A DNA stretch of 64,000 bases from Albula goreensis (taxonomy: Eukaryota > Chordata > Actinopteri > Albuliformes > Albulidae), in assembly GCA_022829145.1 (NCBI GenBank), contig CM040741.1, positions 43,942,534 through 44,006,533 of the forward strand. The letters run 5' to 3'. The position numbers and the translations under genes are program-made. This document shows, one piece after another, positions 24,714 to 37,332 of the stretch (positions are counted from its first letter, which is position 1; every line of letters starts with the position of its first letter). The notes under the pieces are model-generated. The model worked only from the letters and a program-made list of their open reading frames with translations. It was not told where the DNA came from and did not search any database.

Positions 24714-27700
24714 GTAAAACGCCAGGTCTGACACCCTGTTTGCTGAGTTTCTGCAGGCCATCAAGTTCTGCAACAGAAAATAATATTTTAATTCACATAC
24801 CAGTTTTGTTATTGTTGGTTTTAGAAGTTATTTGGTGGATATATTGTTGAATACTTGGTTTGTTATTGTTTTATGCCAGATACATATAGTCAGTGGAGGT
24901 TTGTCTTTTATCAAGGTGTAATGTTTTTATTTTGGTTTCATTGGCATCACTTTGGTTGAAAGCGATGGGCTATATAAGTAAGTTATAGTTGTATTGAAAT
25001 TATGTCCAGAAATTTTGTATGTCTTAATTATGGTCCTTTGCACTCAAAGCAATGCTCTTAAACAAACCTCTGATGTTTTTATCATCTATGAACTTTTTAT
25101 TTCATTTAGTAAGAAAAACTTGATTTAAAGTACAATTAAAAGTTTAGTGTGCAGTCCTCATTGTTTTGAAAGGCCTCACATGCTACAGTTTGCTGTGGTA
25201 AAAAATCTATTGATCTCTTCGCCATTTATTCCCCAGTGTTTGGAACAGGTATTTATGAGGACCTACTTCTGAGAAATTCCCAGACTGTCATTAGACACAA
25301 TACTAAATCCTGACTTGCCCCTGCATGTACAGAACTCTGCTCCAATGGGCAGGCAGGATACACTCACACTTACACATAATTACTAGTTCTGCAAATCATT
25401 TACTCTCCAGAGTGTAGAAGCACTATTCTTCTCTTTTTATCTCCTTGTGTACTTTCGGCAATGATTAATATTTAATATCTCTGGGATATATGCATAAGAG
25501 GACTGTCTATACATGTCTAAGATCAATTTACAACTTGCTAGCAGTTCATTTTGCAAAAGATGGGTATGTTAGTGTATGATCACTTGAGCTATGAGTATGC
25601 GCAGAAGCCTGTGAGTATGTTTGTTTGTGCATGCATGACTGTCTACACATGTGCATGTGTGTATGCATTAGTCTGCGTACGTGCATGCGTGCATGAGCGT
25701 CTGTTATGGCAGATGTGACCCGAGTGAGATCCCTATGGAATATTTATGCCTTGTAAGGAAGTAGGATGTGTTTTTGTTCATTAAACAAACAATGCAGAGC
25801 GACGTTTGAATGGTCTGTCTTCCTGCTAGTAATACCTACTTCCTCAGTACTTGCTACGCATTGGAATCAAAGTTGACAAAATAGTTTGATTTTCATTTTA
25901 GACAGCAGTGGTGTCTCAGTCAAATGAGTCACTTTGAGTGAAATGTTACTATTCAATACTTGTCATATACAAAAAAAGCACTGTACTTCTTAAGTACAGG
26001 CTTTTAAAGCATAAGATTTACCAGTTAATGTCAAACATTTTTAAAAAATCACATAAGTTCATTAGTGAATGACATCTGATGCCTTTTGTATTACATCTTA
26101 GCTTTATAACAGAGACAATTCAATTTGTTGGCAATTGCCTTGACACCCTGTCCAAGACAGAAATGAAAGGAACAATCATTTTCTCTATGCCAACACAATT
26201 AAGGTTGCCCAATTATGTTAGCAAAATCAACTGAAGACAGAGCCAAATCTGTATATGCAGGCAATTATCCTTTGTTGTCATCCAGCTGGATTGGGTTCCA
26301 TTATTGGCCTGGTCTGAGAGTGGACCATTGGGAGTTCATGGGATTGTACCCTTTTGTAAAGCTTCATTTTGAGATGTACCGACTGAACACAGCTTTTGAC
26401 AGATCCATGATATGATCAATTGATCAACACACAAGAACAAAGCATTATCACCAGCCTGACAAACCCAACACCAGCTCCTGTCTCAAGGCCTATTCAGGGC
26501 CTGACATTTGATTTCCAGGATCGCTGGAGTTGTATTTCAGTGGCTCCGTTTGAGCTGTTGGGGAGGGACCATTCTGAGCTCAAGGAGCAGACGACCTATT
26601 AAACATGACACATCAGAGGAATGCGGTCAGCTATGTCGAGGGTGCTTGACACTGAGAGGAAGGAAAAGCTCTTCAGTGCTCGGTGGGACAGAGCACCTCA
26701 GCATTTCGGTTTCACTACTCCTCAGCCCCTTTAAGTGATGAACCTACTAAGTAGACTCAAACACAGAGTAATGTCAATGAGTTGTCTTTTGTAGAGGCTG
26801 GAAAGAAATTCAGTTGCTCTGGGATTCTGACACAGGCACAGTTTAAAAGGCAAAAAAACAAACAATGTCCTATCTGGCTTTCTAGGTTATGAGGGTGCTC
26901 CTAGTACAATCATATGTGTCTTCAGTGGGACTTTTCAATTGACATTACCATAAAAATCAACCAAAGCAAGCGTGTGTAAGATCTCTAAATGTGCATGTGA
27001 GAGCTTTTGAACCCTAATTAAAATCCATTCTGGAAAACTCAGTGCATGCATTTTACAGGCTTGTGGCTGTCAGAGGCAAATATGGAAAACGATGAATGTG
27101 TTATATTAGATTTCTACCTAGTAGCTTTAAAAACCGGTTCCATTGGTAGACTCAATGATTGGGGGGTGCCAGAAGGGGATGGTGGGAAGACATATGTGAG
27201 GGATCTTCAATTCTTTCAATTCGTTTGACACAATAATTTAGTGAGTCATAGTTGTCACTGTGGGACTGGCATCCCTTGTAAAGGTAGGATATGAGTGTGT
27301 GTTGTGGCCAGGATGAGCGACATCAGTGGATGCTGCCAGGGGTTCTGGGGTCTCCGTGGAGACAAGGCCCTCACTCCACATTTAGCTGCTGAAAGGTTAC
27401 AGCCGAATATAACCCCTCACTGTGAGTGCAGCTTAGGCTGTGAATCAGAAATGTGTGCCATGTCTTCCATGAAGGTGTACTGAACTGATAAAGGAATATT
27501 GATGAGCAATTGATAAAATACACAAAGTTAACATGGTCATAGCTAATGTGTGCAAACACATTAGGACCACTGTAGAATAATCTTACAGCTCATGCCCTGC
27601 TTGGTGGACTACATTAGTTGAAAGTTATTATTGTTTCTGACATTATCCATCTCATCATTCAGTTGTTTTGGCTGTCACTGGATGTGATCTCAGCCTTTTG

Positions 27701-28493
27701 CTGTAACTGTAACTAAGTGGTCTTCCACCCACTATATTATTAATGTGGTTTGCAATGCTTGCTGCTGCTTGAGGACATTCCATCAATCCTAGGAAGCTGT
27801 CTCTCACAGACCTATGTGGCATTTATCATCAGAGTCATTCTGTTTCTCACTAGTGAATGTTTATGTAAATACCCTGTAGAGTTTATTTTTATTTTTAATG
27901 CCCATTGTAAGAATGTCTTGCCGTGATTAAACACAAAGGATACAAGGCATTGAGTGAAAACTGTGTGGCTTGATGAGATAGATCAGAATCGATTGCAATT
28001 CTCCTTATTGGAAATGTGATAAAGAATAATGTTTGCCTTTTATAGCTGGAGAAAGAAGGCAGCTGCCCAATAATGGCAGTTATGGTGGGGTTTAACTACA
28101 TTCTTGTATTTACAGCAATCAAAAATAATGACACTATGGGCTGGATCACATATTCTGATTTTATACATGGTATCACAACATATTCAATTTGTATCAGACT
28201 TCATATTTGAGGTTTAAGGGGAGACTGTTCACTCACTGAGTCTGTCTGAGAGCCCCACTCTAAATCAGTGAGGGAACCACATGAGCGTAAAGACACAACC
28301 TCTTACTGATGAGTTTTCAGGTGATGCGAGTGAAGTGTTGTGTCATACTGTGCTCATTACCCTATCTGAGATAAAAGTACAGTATTCTTTCCAATTGACA
28401 TACCTGAACTATTTTAGTGTTAGTAATAAGACTGAGATGATATAATGTATACACAGGTATTAGAAACTACACGGCATATCTACAGTGGTAGGA

Positions 28494-28518
28494 TACTAGT
28501 TCTTTCACAGAACTAGTA
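28494..28518. repeat. Perfect 10-bp inverted repeat with 5-nt loop
   Basis: TACTAGTTCT is followed by the loop TTCAC and its exact reverse complement AGAACTAGTA. No function can be inferred. Confidence 0.85.
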
Positions 28519-28639
28519 CTTGTGCTTCATATGCTGTAAATAGATTGTATATACATTGTAAATTGCTGTAAACACACTCATTAAAAGTATTCAAAATATT
28601 TTAATAATAGTGTATATGAAAGAAGGATCATGATAAATT

Positions 28640-28830
28640 ACTGGTGTAAAGACAGTCCAAGATCCCCTTTAGCTCAATGACAGCATCCCACCTTTTTGGT
28701 ATACTGTTCAATAAGGTCTGGAGGCATTCTTGTGGTAGTTTATCCCATGTAAGGCTATCCACAGCTCCTTGGGTCCAGTTTGTGAGCCTTGTTTGTAATT
28801 TGGTCCGTAATGTTGTTGAAGGGCTGTAGG
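28640..28830. mobile_element. Probable decayed fish DNA-transposon fragment
   Basis: The segment has a phrase pattern (AGCATCCCACCTTTTTGGTA, then AATAAGGTCTGGAGGCATTC, then GTAGTTTATCCCATG) like repetitive transposon-derived sequences often met in fish genomes. No intact transposase frame or terminal repeats are visible. The family assignment is tentative and made from memory. Confidence 0.35.
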
Positions 28831-31559
28831 TTTAGTGTGATAGCCAGTGCCTCAGCTGAGAGCTCAGGTGCTCACAACATGCTTTCATCTCAGTGACACT
28901 TAGGCTACAACATGCTACCCTTTGCTGCCCAAAATTCATGCTGACACTAATGTCAGGACAGTGGTAAAATTAAGTGTATAATTTAGAGTAAAAAGGGTTT
29001 TTTAGTGCAGTTAGGTAATTCTGTGTGAGGTGAGTACTGGTTTTTGGCTGTCAGTGTATTTTACAGGGAAGAAAACATCCAGGTGTGACATGCAGAAGCA
29101 GTTCTCTTCTCCTCAGTGGACAGCTGGAAGGATAATTAGCTTTTCTTCCTCCTTTTTTTCTTCCCAAGTGCTTACACACAGCCACTCTTCCAGCATTGTT
29201 CAGGGGTCTCTGTCCACATTCTGCCATTGTGATGAGTAAAAACACTACAACCCTCTTGAGAAAGACTGATTTCCAAACATACTGCCTAATGGAATTTGCA
29301 GATATGGTATAAGTCAATTATGTGTTCCTTATTTGATAGAACAAGAGAGCAAACAAGAAAGGAAAATTTAAAGTGGCATCATTTTAGACCTAGTCAGCAA
29401 CAAATAGAGTTATACAGCATTTTGCTTTTGATGATTACAGATAGACACTAGAAAAAGCCACAAAGTTCCAAGTAGCACAAGGATATTTCTATTAACAATT
29501 TGACCAGGAAATGAATTTTGTTGTTTTACTAGAACCAAAAGACAGCAGTGTTACGTTGCGGTGAGGAACTGGTCTCCTAACCACAAAATTCTTGGCTCAG
29601 TTTCTTGGAGGGTCAGCCATTGTACTTGAGCTCACGGTCCATACATTTATATTCAACAGTATGCTGTCATATGAATTGATAATGTGGGAAAATGAAAGCT
29701 ATGTACATTTCCTTGGATGAGGGGGTCTGAAAGAAAATGATAAATAATACACAACAGGTTTGTGCATCTTCTTGGTGTGATAGACCACTGCTGTACCAGC
29801 ATGCATTGCAGTGCATTCAGGGTGATATAAGAGAGAATGCAGGTGGCAAACAAAGTGCAACAGTATACAATACTTTCCCAGTAAGATCATTTACCTACAG
29901 AAACTATGCAATGGAACAAAATTAATTGTGCAAAATAAAGATACATAGATTGTGTGGGTGCTTTAGAAAGATTCATGTCTGCCTGCCATTGAATATTCTT
30001 GAACAGCAGTAATGGGGCACTCAGTGGCTCTCCTCAGTAGACTAATCGGTGATCACGTCAAAGTGCCTGGAGCTGTTGCCTCTGTGCCTCTTTGTCCTGA
30101 GAAGAGCTTTGCTCATTTACTGTTCCACACTGCTGACCTGGAACTCGGGGTTATTTTAACTTCAAAAGAACACAGGGACATTTGCCTTGATGTCGGTGGC
30201 ATTCTTTTCCTAAGGAGGAAAATTTGTCTGGACAATTCTAAAATGTACGTGTATGACAAGAAAACAACAATTCAAGAATCGCTGTGGTCATCTTCTGTAG
30301 CGTTCATGTTAGGACATGGGGAGACTTTAAGCAAGTCCAATGGAAAAGTGATGTTCCACATCTGTGTTTGTTGCTGGCCAAAGAATGCCGTCCAAAAAAA
30401 TTACCAAGACTAAAAAGTAAAAACAAAACATGCACTTCTAAATTGGCTTGACTGTGTGTTACGTCTAATCAAGTGGTAAATCTGTTTGCAGATTAACTCC
30501 CCTTGTTCTAAAAACATTGTGTGACTGCTACAGGCAAATTGATTTTAATAAAGACAATGGACTTTGAACTAGAGTTTGTTTGCATGACAATCAGTCTGAG
30601 CAATGTTGATGAGAGTTCTCAGACTATTCTTGCATAGCAAATTTGTTTATATTGCTGTGTAGATAGGGTGACTCAGTGTGGAATGTCAATTGATCTGTAT
30701 CAAGTTAACTAGAAACAATTACTCAGTGTGAACCCAGTGTGATGAATTGAACTTTCTGCTATTGCTCATGAGAATGTCTTCAATATTCCAATCAAAATGT
30801 AAGAATCCATGAATCATCCCCTCCTGTCGGCCCGTCCAAACGCTGCATGATGGTCTGCAGGTATCGACAAGTCCTGGTGGACATTTCAAATGGTGAGTCA
30901 GGGGAGGGCAAACCATATCTGACTCTAGATATTGTTACGGAGCGTTGCCAGGAACTGCCAGAAAAGTCAGCCGTTGAGGACATCCTGAGGAAAACGTGCG
31001 CTGGATTCTGTGTATGGACAGGGCAGCTGTGGATGAATGGACGTCAGGGAATGGAGGCAGGGGAGCCTAACACTGCATTGATTCATTGAGGGTCACTGCG
31101 TGAGTAATCCAGGTCAGGATCAGCTGCCCCACAACAATAGATCACTTCATGACCAGGGATACCACAGCCAGTCTGACGCCATTATGTTTTCCAAAGTGGA
31201 CCTCTCCCCTCAGTTTTCATAAATCCAGTGATATGCTTTTAAGAAAGCATACATGCAAATTAATTATTGGGGGAAAGAACAAGAAAGCGTTAATTACCTG
31301 TCTGCTATCGTGACATCAATGTGTAAATTTTAGAATTATGACAAGGGAGCACATCATGTTTGGTTGATGATATACATGATATGGTGATGCGTATGATATA
31401 CTCAGAGTGTCCACTCAGCTGCTCCAACCCCCCAAGCCATGCCATAAATGACACCAGATTAAACAGGCTTTTAACTGTGAACCCCACATTCACCGCAAAC
31501 AGATGAGAGGTAAGTAACATTGCATAATGTTAGCAGTTAAAAATTACCTGAACCGTTAA

Positions 31560-31848
31560 ACTTCGCAGTCCCGCCAGACGGCCAATATTGTGTCTAGTTT
31601 ACTAGTGCGACACTTCCAAAATTCTCTATCCTGCGCGCTCTCAAAGGCTCAGCGCGAGGGGAGGGGCTGGAACGCTTAATCCCATTGTCTAGCAGCCGGT
31701 GCGCGAGGCTGGCTGAGCCGAGTAAAAAGCGTTTAGTGTGGATGTATCGAACTGCGCGGGAGATCGTAGTGGACGATTTCTTGTGATTTTTCGCCTGGTA
31801 GAGTACCTCATGTGACTGCATCTGGACTGCCTGCAGTAGGGTCAGAAG
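31560..31848 (+). promoter_or_regulatory. arhgap24: CpG-rich promoter and 5' UTR exon candidate of arhgap24 (isoform-3-like)
   Basis: A compact CpG-rich stretch stands out from AT-rich flanks. It has a CCAAT box (GCCAAT at 31581), CpG runs such as CTGCGCGC and CAGCGCGAGGGG, and ends at a donor GAAG|GTACGG with the intron starting at 31849. Mammalian ARHGAP24 has, as I recall, a transcript whose non-coding first exon splices to the exon containing the internal start MTANHE. Joined to the acceptor at 37021, the frame is open back to a TAG at 31767 with no in-frame ATG, so translation would begin at Met 37038. Two upstream ORFs occur: 31742-31786 (14 codons) and an ATG directly followed by TGA at 31810. 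The transcription start is not determined. Confidence 0.5.
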
Positions 31849-34800
31849 GTACGGCGAACTCATTTCCTTTCGTTTTGTTTTCTTTCTGTTTTGGCAGCAA
31901 AAAGTCCCAGAAGCTGTTGCATGTCTATGGGTTACAGTTCATAATTCGGAAAGGTATTTTCAGCCAGGTGTTCAGAGTTTGTTGCGCGTCTGTTATTTTA
32001 TATAAGATGTCAAATATTACATATGTCACAGTTTGTTAAAGGTTCATTCGTTTGGGTAGTAAATTATGTCACGCTGCTTGCAATATTATGCCATTTATTT
32101 GTTCTACCCAATGAAAGCTACACACCTTAATCGTAAAGAAATTTAATTAGACGTTGAACTACAGTATGCGTTTCAGAGTCAGTCCAAATATAGGGCTGTA
32201 AAGAGATACAAAATGCAGTTACAAACGACCGACAAATATGCTGTCTGGATGCATACAAGTTGTTCTGCATGTACAGATTTTCTCCTGAAAATGTCTGAAC
32301 GAGTAATTTTCCATATGCCAGTGAAACAGCTAATTTACTGAATATTCTGAAGAATTAATCAGTAAATATTATGATTAATGATCACATAAACAACGGGACT
32401 ATGCAAATCAAATAGTGTTCATTTGCTTTGCTCTTTGCTATCAAAGTCTAAAGTGTATGCTAAGACAGTCAAATGTATTTGTTGTCATGAAGAAAAACAA
32501 TAGTATTAATGCATCTGTTTCAGATTATTTCAATATTGCTGGTTATAACGTATGTAGATGTAAATGTGCAGCGTTAGAGAGACCTTCCCTTTCAGAAAAT
32601 ACAACAAATGCGTCATATCAGCACAAAGACACTTGTAGATGAAGCTCAGAGAACCGTCTTACTGGTCCTGTCTCATCTAAGTGTTTCTGTGATGATATTT
32701 TTTAAATATTGTTTTCCTGATCTGGTACAACTTTGTGTTTTGTCATGTTTTTATAAATAGTTCCAAAGCCATCATGGCTGAATTATGTCATTGGCTGCGA
32801 GGTGAATTTACAGCGCAAATTAGTGATTATTTCAGAACAGCATAACAAGTCATTAGTGCCCAGGAGCAGAGTAAGACATACAGTAAGAAGTTATACATTT
32901 TGTCATTTGTCCATTGTAAAATAGGCCTAGCCCAGGAGCTAAATGGAGTCAGTTTATCCGTAATTTAAACGTGTTTCTATATCTCAGTAGCCTCAAACCC
33001 AGGGTGAAAATTCTTGAAGGGTCTTACTTTTAATTCCACATAAAAGGTCTATATTACATTTAAAATGCATTGTATAATGTCTTTTATTTCTTAGCACTTG
33101 ATAAGTAATTGTTTGCTATATAAAATGGCTGACAATACATTTTCAGGACATTCAGTTTTGAGTAATTACTTTGTATAAATGCTACAGCATAAGGAAGCAG
33201 CATTGCTTCAAGTGGTTTTAGTCCTAAAATATAGCAATCACCCATCTGCTTAAGAGATTCTTCAAATGTCCTAATAAGGATGGCACTTGTTAGCTCCTCC
33301 AGCCTCTGAATTGGAAAAATTATCAATCATGGGAGTCTACGAGGATTGTAATTTATGTGCTACCTTTGAAAGGTAGTCAATGGGACCCTGAGACTAGAGG
33401 CCAATCATTGTGTTATCAGAGAAGCTTAATGATTCTAGAGAAGATGGATGTCTTTGTGAGGCCACATTGGCTCACCTGCTGAGATCAAGGGCAGAGGGGT
33501 CATATTTTAGAACAAGCGAAAAATATGCTCTTAATTCACAGACAGGTAAAGGTAGGAGGTACATAGTCACGGTCATTATGCATGATTTAACCGCATTAAT
33601 GCAGTACACCTGTGCATCAGTCACAGCCAGTGGGATGTCAATAGAAAAAGTAGTACATCAGACACCAACAGGAAAAACTGCATCAGTACCTTAGCATATT
33701 TTTTGCTTCCTTAAGGTGAATTTTATTAATAATGTTACAACGTGTCATTGTATTTTTGGCAGTATGTAGTTAATACTGCATAGGAAACAAGATTAAAAGT
33801 TAAACAGAATCCTAAATGAAGGAAAGGAACTGAACATGAAAATATTGCTCTCTCCGCATTAAGGTAAGTTATTGAAACAAAACAATACATTTAGTAATTG
33901 CATGGATGACCAGGTAATGTACAAGCCACATCCCTCTCTTGTCGGGCTGTTACGTATCCTGTTGCTTCCAGAAAACAATGCCTCAACCTGAGGGTATAAA
34001 TAGAATTGTTGTGTTAAGCAGGAAAACAAATTGTACCCATGAGTAAGCAACAGTGTATTGGACAATCACTGTGTTTGTTATGGGCCAAAGAGGTGAGACT
34101 GTCATCTGAGGACCATGCAGTCAAAATACCGTCTAGACTACTGAGCCAGCTCAACAGCTCTCCTGATTACCAAAGACCCCGTTGCCAGTGACTCCCACCC
34201 CCTGTCCCAAAGCTCTTCAGACAGGCAGGCTAATGAAAGAGACCTTAATGAGCATCTGTTGACAGCAGCTCTCAAACTTATCATGTGTAAGCCACATTCC
34301 TTTTTATGGCATTAAAAATCAAAACACTTGCGGCCATTTGAGTGGGAGGAGTTCAAAATTAAATTCAGTGATTTGGCCCTTATTCACCTGGCTGACTACA
34401 AGGTCCACCATTGTTCCCAGAACTCTTTTGCACATATACTTCAAACTATGCCTTTTCAACAGTCTTAGGACATGAGGGATGAAAACACTGTATGTCTGAA
34501 ATAAGATAGGCTATGCCCAGGGTTTTGTGTCAGGACTGCAAATATTTCAAAGAATCAGGCGAGCACATAGTTGCTATGTGCTGTAGTTACACGCAAAAAT
34601 CTCAATATCAATCGCTAATTTTGCTGTTACTGTACAAGGGGAGGTTTTTAACTGGGTGGTTGATCCACATCACAGAATGTCTGTCTCTCTAGTCAAAGGC
34701 TTGATCATTTACATTGCATTATCCTTTAAGTTTTACAGTTACATTACAGGTATTTAGCTGAGTTCTTATCCAGAATGATTTACAAAACACACAATTGTGG

Positions 34801-37020
34801 GCATGTGCCCAGTTATTTGGTTGATTGCATAATTACAGCCAGATTGTAACACATTTACTTAGCTTTATTAATCTACTTTTATTCTACTTTTATTCTACTA
34901 TACTACATTAATGCATAATTGACTTTCATGTCCAGGAGTTACAAGTACTTCCCGTAACTACTTATTCTGTGTATCATTTGCAGTTTTATAACTGTAAAAC
35001 ATAACATAATAGTTTCATTTGGGTAGGCTGTATTCTTATTCAGTACGAAAAAGAAAAATATCCATTCCTCTAAAACTTTAATTCACAAATTGTTATGTAT
35101 AAGTACTTGTGTCACATACCCCTTTCAGAAATGTATTTTGTGAGCTGTTTTATTGTTTTTTCACAGTCCATGCTGTGACTCCATACCGATTGCAAACTGT
35201 CACTATTTTGGAATCTACTATTGCACAGACCCATATGTCTTTGTTGACTCACTGGTGATATTTAGAATAAATTATGCTTTGAAAGCCGGAAGAAGCACAT
35301 CTGTATGAATACACAATTTGTTTATTCCCCCCTATTCTTGCTGGATATGGCAGGCACATAGATCTCGGTGGTTGACTGGGAGAGGACATTCCCACAGCAG
35401 ATGGCTAGAAAGAACAGCTTCATTCCATCTCCAGAAGTTTAGAGGGCTGATTCTAAGTTCAAACTGTGGACTGTCATGCAGCATGGAGCTTGGAGCTCAC
35501 TGGCAGCCCACATAAAAGGCACTAGGGCCTTTATAGGGGGAAATTAAGTCAGAGAATGTCTTTGGTTGGATGTACAAAGCATTTTAATCAGCAGTATAAG
35601 GGCCATTGATTTGACATTGACAGCTAAATTCTCTCTCTGGAATTCATTATCAAATACCAGTTCTGCTTTATTAAAGAAGGTGGAAAGGAACTGTATGGAT
35701 ATAACTGCTTCACAAAACTGAAATAGCTAATTTCCCATTTACCATACCACATATGATTACTTTCAAACAGAAATGTGGACATATAGGTCTACATTTAAAG
35801 ATGTCACTTTTGGGTTGTTGGTCATCTTTCTGTTTTAAAGGATGCATAAGTAATCTTTAAATTGGGTCTAATTGGATATGACCTGTCTCATGGAAGATAT
35901 TCCTGTGTAAAAGAACTTACAATTATGAATAATTTTCAGAAAGTGCACCCAGCATCACTCAGATACCGCAGTACACATTAATTAGACTTTAAAAAGCAGC
36001 TTTAGGGGTGTTGTGTTTGTAATATTGTGAAAGAAGGGACATTCATGCTCATTTAAAGTACTTGCCATACAATGAGAAGTATGTTGTTTGTATTTGTCGC
36101 CATCTGAATTTATGTGATCGGTTTGCATCATGCAAGACCTTTTTTTTATTTGACATGGGTTATCTCATTCCAGACAAAATCAATGGAGAGGAAAGAACTC
36201 CCTCCCTGGAGATATAGCAAAAAGCAAGCCTGCATTACATTTTCCCCTTGAAAAATTTAATCTATGCGTCTAATCATTTTTCTATTAACTGTTACATCTC
36301 CACAAATCTCTTGGCTCTGGCCCAAGCAGCTAAGTCATTCCGCAGTCTATATTTAACATGAATAATTTGCTGAGGAGGTACCCATATACTATATGCATTT
36401 GCAGGATGCCATAGGAATGGCGACCTAGTAAAGGAATTCAGGTCACATTCTAAATGCTGATGTCCTCCTGTGATCTGAACTTACAATATTGTGGTGATGT
36501 CAGTGTGCACCTCACTTCTTCTCTAGTCTTTCTCAGAGACGATGAAAACTACAGCACCTTAACTCCTCATTGTAGACCGTTTTAAACATGGTAATCCTGG
36601 TAGACGCACCTAACAGGAAGAGTGAATATTTAATGTCTGCGTGTCCTTTGAAAATCCTTGTGTGAAGTCTTCACCTTGATCGACTTTGGGCCAGATTAAA
36701 TGAGAATTTTAGCCCACCCTCCAGTCACAGATTACAAATCCACTGCCAGCAGTGAAATCCTCCTTCATCCATCTGTTTAAACTAAATGAACAAATGTAAT
36801 GCTTTAAAAACCTTACCTGGATTTAAGTTGAACCTGATGAGTGGATCAAAGCTGTGATTCATTCAAAATGTAATTATGAACAGACTAAAAAACATTTCTG
36901 ACTTGTCAAAATGGCTTTGTTTTCCATCTGGTTATGGACAACCCCAGAAAATGTGCATGTTGATTGACTGTGTCTGAGTCACCTAGGACGTTTTCTTATG
37001 GCTTTTTGTCTTTTTCACAG
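31849..37020 (+). other. arhgap24: Intron of arhgap24
   Basis: The intron lies between the candidate 5' UTR exon and the PH exon. It ends with a pyrimidine-rich tract and acceptor TTTTTCACAG at 37020. I saw no exon encoding the earlier PH-domain segments. A SINE-like relic lies at about 34738-34796. Nothing else could be recognised. Confidence 0.5.
34738..34796 (-). repeat. SINE-like tail relic common in fish
   Basis: The sequence TTACATTACAGGTATTTAGC followed by a CTTATCCAGAATGATTTACA block matches, in diverged form, the widespread fish repeat tail that reads TACATTACAGGCATTTAGC then CTTATCCAGAGCGACTTACA. Recognition is from memory of this ordered motif. A second, opposite-strand relic of the same family lies near 45931-45970. 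Confidence 0.6.
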
Positions 37021-37143
37021 GGGGAGACCGGGAACGAATGACAGCCAATCATGAGACATACCTTCTTATGGCCAGCACCCAGAATGACATGGAGGATTGG
37101 GTGAAGACCATTCGAAGAGTCATATGGGCACCCTTTGGGGGAG
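37021..37143 (+). CDS. arhgap24: arhgap24 exon: C-terminal part of PH domain
   Basis: The exon reads [16 protein letters not shown] and continues to the PH-domain C-terminal helix ([15 protein letters not shown]) and then FGGG. This is nearly identical to mammalian FilGAP/ARHGAP24 as I remember it. It opens after acceptor TTTTTCACAG and closes at G|GTCAGT, phase 1 at both ends, so it can be joined or skipped without a frame change. The PH domain of FilGAP binds phosphoinositides and helps recruit the protein to membranes. The earlier PH exons are not visible in the window, so the full-length start lies upstream. The internal Met at 37038 probably starts a shorter form, predicted at 657 residues, close to the recalled 653 of the human counterpart. 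Confidence 0.93.
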
Positions 37144-37279
37144 GTCAGTATCCTGACAACATGCTACTGTAATGGATATTTTAGTCCTGTCTAATTACAC
37201 CCTCATCTTCTCCTTACAGAAATATGTATTGGCCTAGACCAAACTAATTACTTCTTGTTGTATCTTTGTGTTAAATAAA

Positions 37280-37332
37280 GTTATAAGAACACAAGAATAG
37301 CTGATGACAAGAACAGGTCTTTCAGCCCAGGT
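37280..37332 (+). repeat. Possible interspersed-repeat relic
   Basis: ATAAGAACACAAGAATAGCT, then GACAAGAACAGGTCTTTCAG, then CCCAG resembles a dispersed fish repeat that reads ATAAGAACATAAGAA with a later CCATTCGGCCCA block. It is short and diverged, so the family call is weak. Confidence 0.35.

Larger units (their letters stand above)
24714..31559. other. Non-coding stretch without recognised genes
   Basis: AT-rich non-coding sequence. The patch 25560-25710 is rich in alternating purine-pyrimidine TG/CA/GC words. A 10-bp inverted repeat lies at 28494-28518 and a probable DNA-transposon relic at about 28640-28830. The longest open frame (30012-30413, + strand) encodes nothing I recognise. Confidence 0.5.

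Noticed and set aside
30012-30413. 133-codon ATG open frame on the + strand
   Set aside because: No motif or family could be recognised and no promoter or splice sites fit. A chance open frame is the simplest reading.
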